36,487 bases of DNA, taken from positions 1-36,487 of the forward strand of contig CALVKI010000038.1 of assembly GCA_944332635.1 (NCBI GenBank), given 5' to 3'. Shown in pieces: positions 26,033 to 34,747 of this stretch; the stretch's first letter is position 1, and the number at the start of each line of letters is the position of its first letter. The stretch comes from an uncultured Bacilli bacterium. Its GTDB lineage: Bacteria > Bacillota_I > Bacilli_A > RF39 > UBA660. The notes beneath the pieces were generated by a model that saw only the letters and a list, made by a program, of their open reading frames with translations, did no database searches and was not told the origin of the DNA. A program made the translations under genes and the position numbers.

Positions 26033-28309
26033 TTACATTTTTTTCTTTAATACTCTTGGTTTATCAGTAACAATCTCAATTGCATTATCAAGAAATTGAT
26101 CTATATTATCTTTATACAACAATAAAACCTTTTTTGTTGTATCCCTTACTTCATCAGGTTTAATGCTTAAAAATTCAGCGATATCTTCTGTTGAAAAATA
26201 CTTACCATCTATATAACCTAATTTAAGAGAAATAATGACCGCTTCTTTAACAGATAAAAGACTTATCATTTGACTAAATGTAGGAGTTCTTAATAATTCC
26301 AAAAACTTCAAACAGTCTTCCCTAGAAATATTTTCTTGTTCTAAATTATTTTCTTGTTCTAAATTATTTTCTAATGGTTCAAACGACACATTACTTTTTT
26401 TATCAAAATCTTCATTTGAAATTAATGTTATATCTCCTCCTATAACACTTTCACCTTGTTTTATTAATTCTTTTTTCTTCCCATCAACCATAGCAGTGGT
26501 TGGTTCACTTACAATGCTATTTGCTTTTTTTCTCTTTTGTTTTTCTCCCTTATTTTGATAAAACAATAATCTTCTCATTTTAGGAACTAAACTTCCATAA
26601 AATTTATCTCTTTGCCCTTTTGTTAATTTTCCTGATATTGGTTTGCTTAAATCTTCTCCATATCTTAATGTTATTAAAGCGATTTCTTCATCTGATAATT
26701 TTGATAACATTAAATCCACTTGTTCTTTAGTATAATCGTTAAAATATTGATATATTGATTGTAATTTTACCATTTCTTCATCTTCCTTTCTTTTTGCCCT
26801 TTCAGCTTCTTTTAAAAATGCTTTATTTAAATTACCAGTTTCTCTATATTTTCCTCTAAACCCTCCTATTAATTCTAATGACTTATCAGGATTTTGCATA
26901 CATTCAACGAATGCTTCAATATGCTTTGATCTTCTAATCTTACTTAATGCTTTTAACTCAATCTGTCTTACTCTTTCACGACAAATACTAAAAATTTGAC
27001 CAACTTCTTCTAATGTCAGTGGTTTCCCACCACAAAATCCAAATCTTAACATTAAAACTTCAATTTCTCTTTGTTTTAAATTACAATCATATAATAATTT
27101 TTTAACTTCATATTGCATTGTTTTAGCAATTACAATATCTTCTGGAGTTTCTTCTAATGCAGGTATAAAGTTTTCTAATTCAGTATCTTCATCATCCCCA
27201 ATTAAAGTATTAATACTTACTGTATCTTCTTGAAACTTATGTAATTTTGATACTTCTGAAATTGATATTCCCATCTCATTAGCAATCTCATTTAACGTTG
27301 GGTCTCTATTTAATTTTTCTTCTAAACGTGTAATTACCTCCCTATATATTCCTATCTTTCCATACATGTAAATAGGAATTCTAATATTTCTACTTTTATT
27401 AGCAATAGCACTTGTTATTCCTTGCCTTATCCAATGTGTAGCATATGACGAAAATTTTAAACCACGATCAACATCATATTTATCAACAGCTACCATTAAA
27501 CCAATGTTACCTTCTTGAATAAGATCTAAAAATGATAAGCCTCTCCCTAAATATTTACGTGCAATACTAATAACTAATCTTAAATTACTCTCAATAAATA
27601 ATTCTTTAGCTTTAGCATCTCCTTGTTTTATTTTTATTGCCAATTCTCGTTCTTCTTCTCTTGATAATAATTTTCTCTTTCCAGCCTCTAAAAAATATAT
27701 GTCTATATTATCAGTTATATCTACACTACTATCACTATAATTCTTTTCCTTTATTTCAATACTATTCAACATACAATAACTTTCGATAATTAAAATTATC
27801 GTGCCATTGTCAAAAACTTTTTCAATATCTCCAGAGGTTATTTCCCTTTTATGTTTATTTACAATTAATTTGATTGATTTAGAAAATAATTGATTATCTT
27901 CTATTATTTTTAATAATATATCTGGAGTTGGTAAATAATTGAATAATTCAAAAAACGAATCTAGTTTTTTTAATAATTTTAGCGAATCATCATAAGTTGA
28001 AAAATATTTTGAATTCTTATTAATATAATTATTTATAATTGTGACTGCACTTTTAGAACTTTTTAGCATTTCTTTTATTTCTTCAATTACTATTGTTTCA
28101 ATTCTTTTTTTTATAAATTCGTTGTATGAAATATCACCATTATACATTTTTTTAGAACTATTTATTTCATTAAAAATAAGTTTCTTGAATTGGTTTTGAG
28201 AAATACCAATATAATCAAATTTTTTATAAATCCTATTTATTAAAGGTAACAATATATTATAAATCTCACTATTTTGCATCTCAATAATTTCTTCCGTGCT
28301 TAATCCCAT
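26033..28309 (-). CDS. Extended sigma-70 family factor (SigA-like core, extra N- and C-terminal domains)
   Basis: 758 residues, about twice the length of Bacillus SigA. Residues 1-200 are a helical N-terminal part with no resemblance to region 1.1. A SigA-like core follows: region 1.2 (201-235), region 2 with [19 protein letters not shown] and [12 protein letters not shown] (242-272), the -10 recognition helix [12 protein letters not shown] (291-302), region 3 (320-390), and region 4 with [20 protein letters not shown] (431-450). His292 takes the place of the first Trp of the usual WW pair (E. coli Trp433). After 480 come two further modules: 518-585, with [14 protein letters not shown], and 669-745, with VRDTTKKVL. 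Both look like altered region-4 folds. A linker at 590-660 has an 18-base duplication. AGGT precedes the ATG. The gene is alone, between a terminator and transposase scars. Probably a second, primary-like sigma factor; not the housekeeping one by structure. Confidence 0.85.
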   Translation of the reverse strand: MGLSTEEIIEMQNSEIYNILLPLINRIYKKFDYIGISQNQFKKLIFNEINSSKKMYNGDISYNEFIKKRIETIVIEEIKEMLKSSKSAVTIINNYINKNSKYFSTYDDSLKLLKKLDSFFELFNYLPTPDILLKIIEDNQLFSKSIKLIVNKHKREITSGDIEKVFDNGTIILIIESYCMLNSIEIKEKNYSDSSVDITDNIDIYFLEAGKRKLLSREEERELAIKIKQGDAKAKELFIESNLRLVISIARKYLGRGLSFLDLIQEGNIGLMVAVDKYDVDRGLKFSSYATHWIRQGITSAIANKSRNIRIPIYMYGKIGIYREVITRLEEKLNRDPTLNEIANEMGISISEVSKLHKFQEDTVSINTLIGDDEDTELENFIPALEETPEDIVIAKTMQYEVKKLLYDCNLKQREIEVLMLRFGFCGGKPLTLEEVGQIFSICRERVRQIELKALSKIRRSKHIEAFVECMQNPDKSLELIGGFRGKYRETGNLNKAFLKEAERAKRKEDEEMVKLQSIYQYFNDYTKEQVDLMLSKLSDEEIALITLRYGEDLSKPISGKLTKGQRDKFYGSLVPKMRRLLFYQNKGEKQKRKKANSIVSEPTTAMVDGKKKELIKQGESVIGGDITLISNEDFDKKSNVSFEPLENNLEQENNLEQENISREDCLKFLELLRTPTFSQMISLLSVKEAVIISLKLGYIDGKYFSTEDIAEFLSIKPDEVRDTTKKVLLLYKDNIDQFLDNAIEIVTDKPRVLKKKM
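26330..26365. repeat. 18-bp tandem duplication inside the sigma gene
   Basis: Two perfect adjacent 18-base copies (26330-26347 and 26348-26365) encode NNLEQE twice in the linker before the last module. The number is divisible by three, so the frame is kept and copy number could vary between strains. Confidence 0.85.
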
Positions 28310-28351
28310 TTGTTACCTCACTTTCCCATTTTAAAAAATTATTTGCTCTAT

Positions 28352-28380
28352 ATTTTAACACTTTTCAATCTTTTAGTAAA
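28352..28380 (-). promoter_or_regulatory. Candidate promoter of the extended sigma gene
   Basis: On the minus strand TTTACT (28375-28380), exactly 17 bases, TAAAAT (28352-28357). The -10 matches five of six consensus bases, the -35 four of six. It lies 43 bases before the ATG, with the tandem repeats starting 5 bases upstream of the -35. Confidence 0.55.
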
Positions 28381-28384
28381 TAAC

Positions 28385-28434
28385 TTTGTGAATTTTTAGC
28401 ATAAGTTAATTTGCGAATTTTTAGCATAAGTTAA
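28385..28434. repeat. 25-bp tandem repeat upstream of the sigma gene promoter
   Basis: Two adjacent 25-base copies (28385-28409 and 28410-28434) differ at one base (28389/28414). They abut the -35 box of the sigma gene. Position and spacing of about 2.4 helical turns make this a candidate operator or activator site. Two copies are too few for a CRISPR array and no spacer lies between them. Confidence 0.85.
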
Positions 28435-28468
28435 TAGTGCTACAATAGATATAAAACATTTCCATATA

Positions 28469-28518
28469 TTAAGTCTTATAATTGAGTAATATAGTATTCA
28501 ATTAATTAAAAGACTTAA
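28469..28518. repeat. Inverted repeat beside the transposase remnant
   Basis: TTAAGTCTT (28469-28477) and AAGACTTAA (28510-28518) pair perfectly, and inner bases ATTGA and TCAAT add to the stem. It lies 4 bases before the first ATG of the + strand transposase remnant and may be part of the element's end or a bidirectional hairpin. Confidence 0.5.
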
Positions 28519-28521
28519 GTT

Positions 28522-29034
28522 ATGAAAAGTATATCACAAAAAAGTACAAGATATCCACCAAATGAATTAAAAACTATAATTCATACTGTAAAAAAGAAAC
28601 AGTAATTCAATTAATTATGTATACAGAAATTAAAAATATCTCTTTAGATATGAAATATGTTCCTAATGAATATAAGATATATTCGATTCCCAATAATTTA
28701 GAATTTTACCAATATACATGTAAAAATGAGGTTTCTAAAGAAAAATATTTATTCTGGTATACAAATTGTACTCCTATAAATATTGTTATCTTCATTAAAA
28801 GACATATTGAATATTAGGCTAATAAACATCAAAAATTCAAACTGGTAATACAACCGAATTTACCTTTAACAAAGAAACATAAAAGTTTTACATCCTACGG
28901 ATCAATATTTTATTCAAAATAATATTTATTATCGCAAAATACAATCTAAAATATCAAAAAATAATCAAAAAGTGGAAAAAAATCATAGAAACGATAATGA
29001 AAAATTTTATTCACTAGAAGATTTAGGATGGTAA
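28522..29034 (+). pseudogene. Decayed DDE (integrase-core) transposase, IS481-like
   Basis: Pieces in different frames spell an rve-type transposase: MYTEIKNISLDMKYVPNEY at 28617, YQYTCKNEVSKEKYLFWYT, then KIQTGNTTEFTFNKE and finally KVEKNHRNDNEKFYSLEDL ending in TAA at 29034. Family members normally read KIQTDNGTEF and NGKVERSHRNDNERFY; here the catalytic Asp is Gly, and frameshifts and stops break the chain at least three times. It is inactive. The nearest intact gene is the extended sigma gene on the other strand. The exact IS family needs a search. Confidence 0.75.
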
Positions 29035-29214
29035 GATAAACAATACTAAAAAATTTAGCAATATCACACAATACAAGTTTTAAATTTTAACACGCTTTGA
29101 TATAAAAAATAAATTTATAATCATTTAGTAATTTTAAACTTATATAACCCCTTATCTCTACATCATACCTTTTAACATAAATACTACTTATTCCTTTAGT
29201 AAATTAATAAGTAT

Positions 29215-29859
29215 CATTTAATAGACAGAAAACTTGCCAAATCGTAACCAACAATTTCTTTATTCAATGCATCAAAATACATTGTAAGTTCATAATATAC
29301 ACCTTTAACTTTAAAAGCTGTCATATCAGAAACAATTACTTCGAATGGTCTAGATAAGTATTTTCATCCATTCCATATTAAAAGTTTCATGTTCTTCAGT
29401 AGTTTTTTACCTTGGTATCTTATATTCCCATATCTGTAACATAAATGAACATGATGATTTGTCCAAACTATTCCATATTTTTTCTCACATATGAATTTAT
29501 CCATCTATAGACATGTGCTTTATGTTTACTATGCATTTTTTTAATCAATTCAATATCAGATTGTCTTGATATCATTTTCATTGTTGGATGTTCCTGTCTA
29601 TATTTCCACTTATAATAACCTAATTAACTTATAGACATATATTTACATAAAGTTTTAATTGAATATTTATTTTTATATTCCTCTATTACTTTATATTCTT
29701 GTTGAATGTAGTAACGAACTTCTTTTCTTGACCAACGTCTTTCACTGCATAATCTTTTTTATCGGACAATCTCAATATCATTCTTCATTATTTCTATTCC
29801 TAATTCTTCAATTTTATTTTTTGTTTTTCTTTAGAACTTCTTATATTACTTTTTCACAT
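29215..29859 (-). pseudogene. Decayed IS3-family transposase (OrfB)
   Basis: Read on the minus strand from an ATG with AGGAGG (29867-29872), fragments of an IS3/IS150-type transposase follow in order. They are ERRWSRKEVRYYIQQEYK, IKTLCKYMSIS, LGYYKWKYRQEHP, IELIKKMHSKHKAHVYRWI and FEVIVSDMTAFKVKGVYYE, ending near NKEIVGYDLA. The third catalytic motif is missing because the element stops at about 29215. At least two frameshifts and three stops break it. It converges on the + strand transposase remnant. Confidence 0.82.
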
Positions 29860-29896
29860 AGATTATTCCTCCTAACTATAAAACAAGATAAAAAAA

Positions 29897-29923
29897 TGTA
29901 GCAGTTCATTTTTACTGTCTACA
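29897..29923. repeat. Putative terminal end of the IS3-family element
   Basis: TGTAG at 29897 and CTACA ending at 29923 form an imperfect inverted repeat about 40 bases upstream of the transposase start, where an IS end is expected. The outer TGT...ACA bases fit IS3-type ends. I could not find the opposite end, which agrees with truncation at 29215. Confidence 0.4.
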
Positions 29924-30029
29924 TTTACTATATCACTTCATTATAGTCCCCTTTTTATTATATAATACAAATCCATAAATGAATTTATCTAAATAAAATA
30001 TATCCCCTATATATTATAAATAAAAAAAT

Positions 30030-30950
30030 TTATTGTAGTCCACCATTTAACATTTTTTCATCCATATCATCTAAAAGATTAATTAATTTATCCGCAAAAT
30101 CTTTACTTTTCATAAACTCTACACTAGTGGATGAATATAAAGTCATAAATGCTGTCTTTTTTAAAATAGGAATCAAAAATTCCTGATCACTAGTTGTAAT
30201 ACGAAGCATCATTTCATAACAACTATTTTTATTAGCCGTTAATCTTATCCTTCGATTACTGCGTTTTTCTCGTACAACTATATCATCCAATAATAATTCA
30301 TAATTTTTTATCTCACAAATATTATATTTATTATGAACATCTCCAGCATGAAACACCAATTCATTTTTTGTTCCAATACTAATACCAGAACCAATATCAT
30401 TAAGATAAAAAACAAGAGGAATTGTATTACAAAACATCTGTAATTTCTGATTAATTAATTCTAAACGATAAGAAATATCCTGAATCAATCTAACGAATTG
30501 TAAAAGATCTTCATTGATACCATTCACATTAAACAGCATATTTCCAAGTAATAAAACCTTACTTAACATACCATTTTTAACAATATCGATAACCAAATCT
30601 TGATAATTGTATTTAAGATAACCATCTGCATTAATAAGCCATAAATATTTTGTTGTTGCTACAAAATAAAACTTCAAATTTGTTTTACACTCTATAGCAT
30701 AAAAACAAAAAATAACAACTTCATCCATAGGAATTAAACCACGAATAATTAAGGCATCTCTTTCATTTAAATCTGCACACATATCCATCAGCAATTTATA
30801 ACTGACTGTTAATTGTTTTTTATCGATAGGAGAAAAATGATAAAATTTAGGAAGTGTAAAAACTTTTCCCAAAAGATCTTGATATCTTGCTGCTTCTTCT
30901 TGCATCTTTTTATACTGATTTCGAACTCCATTTAATAATTGTTTAAACAT
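30030..30950 (-). CDS. Hypothetical cytoplasmic protein, possibly PH-like
   Basis: About 306 residues from the ATG at 30950, with AGGAGTG upstream; an earlier in-frame ATG at 30989 lacks a ribosome site. Residues 1-30 are charged and helical. The strand-rich stretches MDEVVIFCFYAIECKTNLKF then YFVATTKYLWLINADGYLKY and the ELVFHAGDVHNKYNICEI region look like bacterial pleckstrin-like folds such as YokE, but this is a guess from pattern only. There is no membrane segment or signal peptide and no catalytic motif. It stands alone between decayed genes and is intact, so it is probably expressed. Confidence 0.6.
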   Translation of the reverse strand: MFKQLLNGVRNQYKKMQEEAARYQDLLGKVFTLPKFYHFSPIDKKQLTVSYKLLMDMCADLNERDALIIRGLIPMDEVVIFCFYAIECKTNLKFYFVATTKYLWLINADGYLKYNYQDLVIDIVKNGMLSKVLLLGNMLFNVNGINEDLLQFVRLIQDISYRLELINQKLQMFCNTIPLVFYLNDIGSGISIGTKNELVFHAGDVHNKYNICEIKNYELLLDDIVVREKRSNRRIRLTANKNSCYEMMLRITTSDQEFLIPILKKTAFMTLYSSTSVEFMKSKDFADKLINLLDDMDEKMLNGGLQ

Positions 30951-30999
30951 ATATATCACTCCTAAAAAAGAAAATTTTATTAAATCCAATGCATATCAT

Positions 31000-31635
31000 T
31001 TATAAAATATCTTCATAAATCAACTTTGCATGAACGACTTTTCGATTTTTATTATCTACTGTACATGTAGATAGAGTAATAATTCTATCCTAACTATTTA
31101 AAGTAACAGAAAAAACTTCTTAAATATACTATTTAGTAGAAGTCAATATCACAATTTTATGATTAGAAGTAATTACCAAATTATCCTGAAAAAGCATATC
31201 TAAAGACCCAAAAACAGTATCATTTAATAAATTATATCCATAAAAAATAGTATTTTGATTACTCATGTCAGAAAAATTACCATAATTCATAAAAATCAGC
31301 CCACTATTTTTATCTTCTTTAAGAAAAGAATGTGTTAAATAGTAATCATTATCACTCAACTGAACAACATGATAATTAATATAAGTACCATCAACATCTG
31401 TTAAAGAAGTTTTACCATAATTACGAAATAAACTAGTATCTACAAAAGAATTATTATCATTACTACTAATATCAGAAAAATCAATACTTTTATTATCCGT
31501 TTCAACATCATTCAAAATACCATTAACATAAGCCCCATTACTCTCCTTAATACTTTGTGGAGTATAAAAATATTATAAAGAGAAAAACCAGCTATCAAAT
31601 ATAAAAAATAAACATAATAAGAACGGAATTTCAAT
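31000..31635 (-). pseudogene. Decayed class B-like sortase
   Basis: One minus-strand frame reads an N-terminal membrane segment (FLLCLFFIFDSWFF), then YTPQSIKESNGAYVNGILND, VVQLSDNDYYLTHSFLK, IFYGYNLLNDTVFGSL and RIITLSTCTVDNKNRKVVHA. This is the order of a class B sortase: the YLTHSF region, a YGHN motif with catalytic His, TLSTC with catalytic Cys, and the Arg. Four stops (31573, 31129, 31120, 31090) break the frame, and YGHN reads YGYN, so the His is lost too. Sortases join LPxTG-type or similar surface proteins to the wall. It is not functional. Confidence 0.82.
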
Positions 31636-32026
31636 ATAACGATAAGAAAAAAACATAGAATCTTTTTCCATCACACCAAGATAAAAATTACCATTAACAA
31701 GTACATACATTTCTTTAAGCATACAATAATAATCATCTAAAGATGAAAAATCATAACCATTATCACAATCATCATAAATAATATATTTTTCTCTTACTTC
31801 CTTAATACCAAACCGCAAAACATTACCATATCCACGTAAAGAAGTGGAAACAACTCTAACTCCAGCATTAGAAGTAATTAACTTAGAGTTATCACTACTA
31901 CCATTATCAACAATAAGAACCTCCCCCATCAATATCATTACAACTCAAAAAATCCAATGCTTTTTCAATACAAATTCCAATAGTCTTCTCTTCATTGAGA
32001 CAGGGCATCAAAATAGTTAAATCCAT
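31636..32026 (-). pseudogene. Truncated, frameshifted family 2 glycosyltransferase
   Basis: Starts at 32026 (ATG, GAGGG upstream) with MDLTILMPCLNEEKTIGICI, a GT2 opening. After NDIDG a run of five G (plus-strand C5 at 31924-31928) shifts the frame; deleting one G restores EVLIVDNGSSDNSKLI, RGYGNVLRFGIKEV and IIYDDCDNGYDF, which carries the metal-binding acidic motif. The chain ends at about 130 residues at FFSYRYIEIP and continues in frame into the sortase remnant, where a full DPM-like enzyme would read on. It would use a nucleotide sugar at the inner membrane face, but is inactive here. Confidence 0.8.
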
Positions 32027-32066
32027 ACAATTAAATCCCTCACATATATATTTCATAATAACATAC

Positions 32067-34097
32067 TTAATTATAAATATAAAGCTCATGTTGTGCTCTA
32101 GTACATGCAACATATAATAAATTACGTTCATTACTCTTATAAGAATTACTTCTATCATTATATAAAATTACACTATCAAACTCCAAACCTTTAGCTAAGT
32201 ATGCAGGAACTAAAATTAAATCCCTTTTAAATTTTTTAGTATCTAGTTTAACATAGGAAATATTTACCTCATCCTTAATAAGATTATAAATCTTTTCAGC
32301 TTCATTATCATCCTTTGTTATAACTGCAACACTTCTATATGATTTTTTCATATTAGAAATATCCTCCAATAAAGTTTCTTTTAAATTACTCAAACGTTTA
32401 CGAAAAACAACAGGCTTATGATTATGACGTCTAATAGCGTTAACATGATTTAAGTTTAAAATTTTATTTGTATATTGAATAATCTCTGGAGAAGACCGGT
32501 AAGTCTTCAACAACTCCAAATACTTACTACCATTTTTCAAAACAGGAATCAATTCTTCTAAAGATTTATAGTGATAATAAGGATTAATATTTTGATTAAT
32601 ATCACCTAAAATAGTAAAATCAGCCCTACCAAATATTTTAGAAATAATAATATATTGCAATTTATTATAGTCTTGTGCCTCATCAATAACTACTTGCTTA
32701 ATTTGCTGCTCATACGGAAAACCATCTAATATTCCCTTCATATAAGAGAATAATAAAGCATCCTCATAATATAAAATCTTTCTTTTAATAAACTTATCAA
32801 TTTCTCTTTCTGTTAAGGTAACTTTACAATATGGACTAAGATAAAAACCTCTATAAATCTCTTTAAAATCCCTTTTGAAATTTGCATGCTCCTTAAGCAA
32901 CTTTCTAAAAGTAGCTTTCTTCCTGCTACTCCCATCATAAAAACTAGAGGACAACTTCTCAGCAATTTCATCTACTCTTTCAAACAACGGTAATCTATCA
33001 TATTTATAATGAAGTAAATGATTAATTTCCTCTCTATCTACATAATTAATTTCATTCTCATAGAAAGACTCAACAAATTCTGCACGCTCGATATAATCTC
33101 GAAGATACTCATCAAAATCATGAATAATATTATCGCTTTGCTTATATTTGATAACATCAACATCAGGAACTTGATAAGTATAATATCTAGCAACAAAATC
33201 AGTGAATGCTTCTACATCCTTATATTCAGTAATGCTATATGCTAAGTAATCATTAAAAGTTGTCTGTAAAGTATTATCCTCACCTAATGATGGCAATACA
33301 TCTGAAATATATTCCGTAAAAATGGGATTAGGAGAAAATATTAAAATATTATTACTAGACAACTTCTCTAATCGATACAATAAAAATGCAATTCTATGCA
33401 AAGCAACTGTAGTTTTACCACTACCAGCAATACCTTGAACAATTAAGTTATGATCTTCTAAATTTCGAATCACTTGATTTTGTTCTTGTTGAATTGTATT
33501 AACAACATTTTTCATTTTATCACTAGACTCTGTGGCCAACACTTCCTGTAAGACTTCATCCGAAATATTTAAAGAATTATCAAAAACACCTATTAATTTA
33601 CAATTTTCAATTTTATATTGTCTTTTTCTTTTTAATTCACCAAAATATTGACCTCCAGGCGCTTTATATGAACAAGGACCAACTTCATAATCATAAAACA
33701 AACTACAAATAGGACTACGCCAATCATACAAAATATTATTAAAATCACCATCTTTTAGATAAGTAAGAGAAATATAAATATTCCATATTTTCCCATGATC
33801 ATCTTTAAACACAATAGAAGCAAAATAAGGTTTGTTTTTTATTTGACATAACTTTTTAAAGTATCTTTGCTTTTGTAATACTCTTTCAGCTTCTTGATTA
33901 GTAGCAGCCATAACTTGCTGCATCTCACCTTCATCAAAACTACTAGAATTTTCCCACATCATTTTTTTAAACTCAGTAAAATCTTCTTCATCTTGATATA
34001 CATCTTTTCCTAATTCATTTAATGTATTCACCAATAATTCTTGAACTTTAGATAAAATTCGCTCCTCTTTAACGTATTCTTCCTTAGAAATTCCCAT
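32067..34097 (-). CDS. helD: RNA polymerase recycling motor HelD
   Basis: 676 residues (Bacillus subtilis HelD is about 774). The N-terminal coiled coil at about 5-90 is the arm that reaches into the RNA polymerase channel. YDWRSPICSLFYDYEVG and CSYKAPGGQYFGELKRKRQY are characteristic HelD segments. The UvrD-like core has Walker A VQGIAGSGKTTVALHR (220-235), VVIDEAQDYNKLQY, FTILGDINQNIN, TYRSSPEI and LLYVACTRAQHELYIYN. HelD removes stalled or inactive polymerase from DNA using ATP. AGGAGG precedes the ATG. The truncated glycosyltransferase begins 41 bases after it. Confidence 0.93.
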   Translation of the reverse strand: MGISKEEYVKEERILSKVQELLVNTLNELGKDVYQDEEDFTEFKKMMWENSSSFDEGEMQQVMAATNQEAERVLQKQRYFKKLCQIKNKPYFASIVFKDDHGKIWNIYISLTYLKDGDFNNILYDWRSPICSLFYDYEVGPCSYKAPGGQYFGELKRKRQYKIENCKLIGVFDNSLNISDEVLQEVLATESSDKMKNVVNTIQQEQNQVIRNLEDHNLIVQGIAGSGKTTVALHRIAFLLYRLEKLSSNNILIFSPNPIFTEYISDVLPSLGEDNTLQTTFNDYLAYSITEYKDVEAFTDFVARYYTYQVPDVDVIKYKQSDNIIHDFDEYLRDYIERAEFVESFYENEINYVDREEINHLLHYKYDRLPLFERVDEIAEKLSSSFYDGSSRKKATFRKLLKEHANFKRDFKEIYRGFYLSPYCKVTLTEREIDKFIKRKILYYEDALLFSYMKGILDGFPYEQQIKQVVIDEAQDYNKLQYIIISKIFGRADFTILGDINQNINPYYHYKSLEELIPVLKNGSKYLELLKTYRSSPEIIQYTNKILNLNHVNAIRRHNHKPVVFRKRLSNLKETLLEDISNMKKSYRSVAVITKDDNEAEKIYNLIKDEVNISYVKLDTKKFKRDLILVPAYLAKGLEFDSVILYNDRSNSYKSNERNLLYVACTRAQHELYIYN

Positions 34098-34362
34098 ACT
34101 ACCTCCTAATTATTCTTCAAACAAAACCACTAAAAAAACTACATAATACATGCAGTCCCCCACTTCTATATATGTAACTTTTAAAGAAAATATCTACTTC
34201 AATATAACATATTTATTTTTTTATTTCAAGAAAAAATTTATAAATATTAAGTCGTTTTATTATATCCTTCTTATAATTTAATGAAAGTTTTCATCAGATA
34301 TTTCCATTAGCCTACCTACGTTAGTCAAATCATAAAAAGAAACTATCTTTTATAGTAAATCT

Positions 34363-34616
34363 TCAGCAGTTGTAAAACATAAAAATAAGTTTAGCCCATT
34401 CCAAATTCAATGTAACACCTTTACCTTAAATTAATATGGTAATTATTACATTAAAAGCCATAACCTCATATTTTCCTAATTTTACATATTTAATTATATA
34501 CTTTCTTAACAAATCATCACTTTGATTATTTCCCAATCATAAAGTTATTACCAAATCTTATTTTCTTAATTTATTAACTCACAGTTTTTCATTCCAAAAA
34601 CTAAATAAAATTTCAT
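34363..34616 (-). pseudogene. Decayed gene of unknown family
   Basis: An ATG at 34616 has GGAGG at good spacing and begins MKFYLVFGMKNCELIN before a stop. After a frame change, GNNQSDDLLRKYIIKYVKLG and KYEVMAFNVIITI follow, then a stop and GKGVTLNLEWAKLIFMFYN to a stop at 34363. The run of plausible protein with several interruptions and a good ribosome site points to a small dead gene. I do not recognise the family. The rest of 34098-34709 shows nothing. Confidence 0.5.
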
Positions 34617-34709
34617 TATTTACCTCCAAATTAACATAAATATATAGAATTACTATGCAATACATTGATTAGTATATTAGTGATAAACTTCTTAAGAATT
34701 TCTAATCAA

Positions 34710-34740
34710 CAAAAAACCAATAAATAACATATTGGTTTTC
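34710..34740 (-). terminator. Terminator of the phosphomannomutase gene
   Basis: On the minus strand AAAACCAATA pairs with TATTGGTTTT (10 bp, 7-base loop) and runs on into T. It begins 8 bases after the stop codon. Confidence 0.92.
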
Positions 34741-34747
34741 GCTTTAT

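Noticed and set aside
26033-28309. Ordinary housekeeping sigma factor rpoD/sigA
   Set aside because: No dnaG nearby, no region 1.1, large unfamiliar extensions and a changed WW pair. It cannot be excluded without the rest of the genome.
28385-28434. CRISPR array
   Set aside because: Two copies directly adjacent with no spacers, no cas genes nearby.
29659-29901. 80-codon + strand frame
   Set aside because: It is antisense to the IS3 transposase remnant and starts without a ribosome site.
31090-31575. Stop-codon recoding in the sortase frame (TAG/TAA read as an amino acid)
   Set aside because: Both TAA and TAG occur, the catalytic His is also lost and the neighbouring gene is frameshifted; decay explains all of it.
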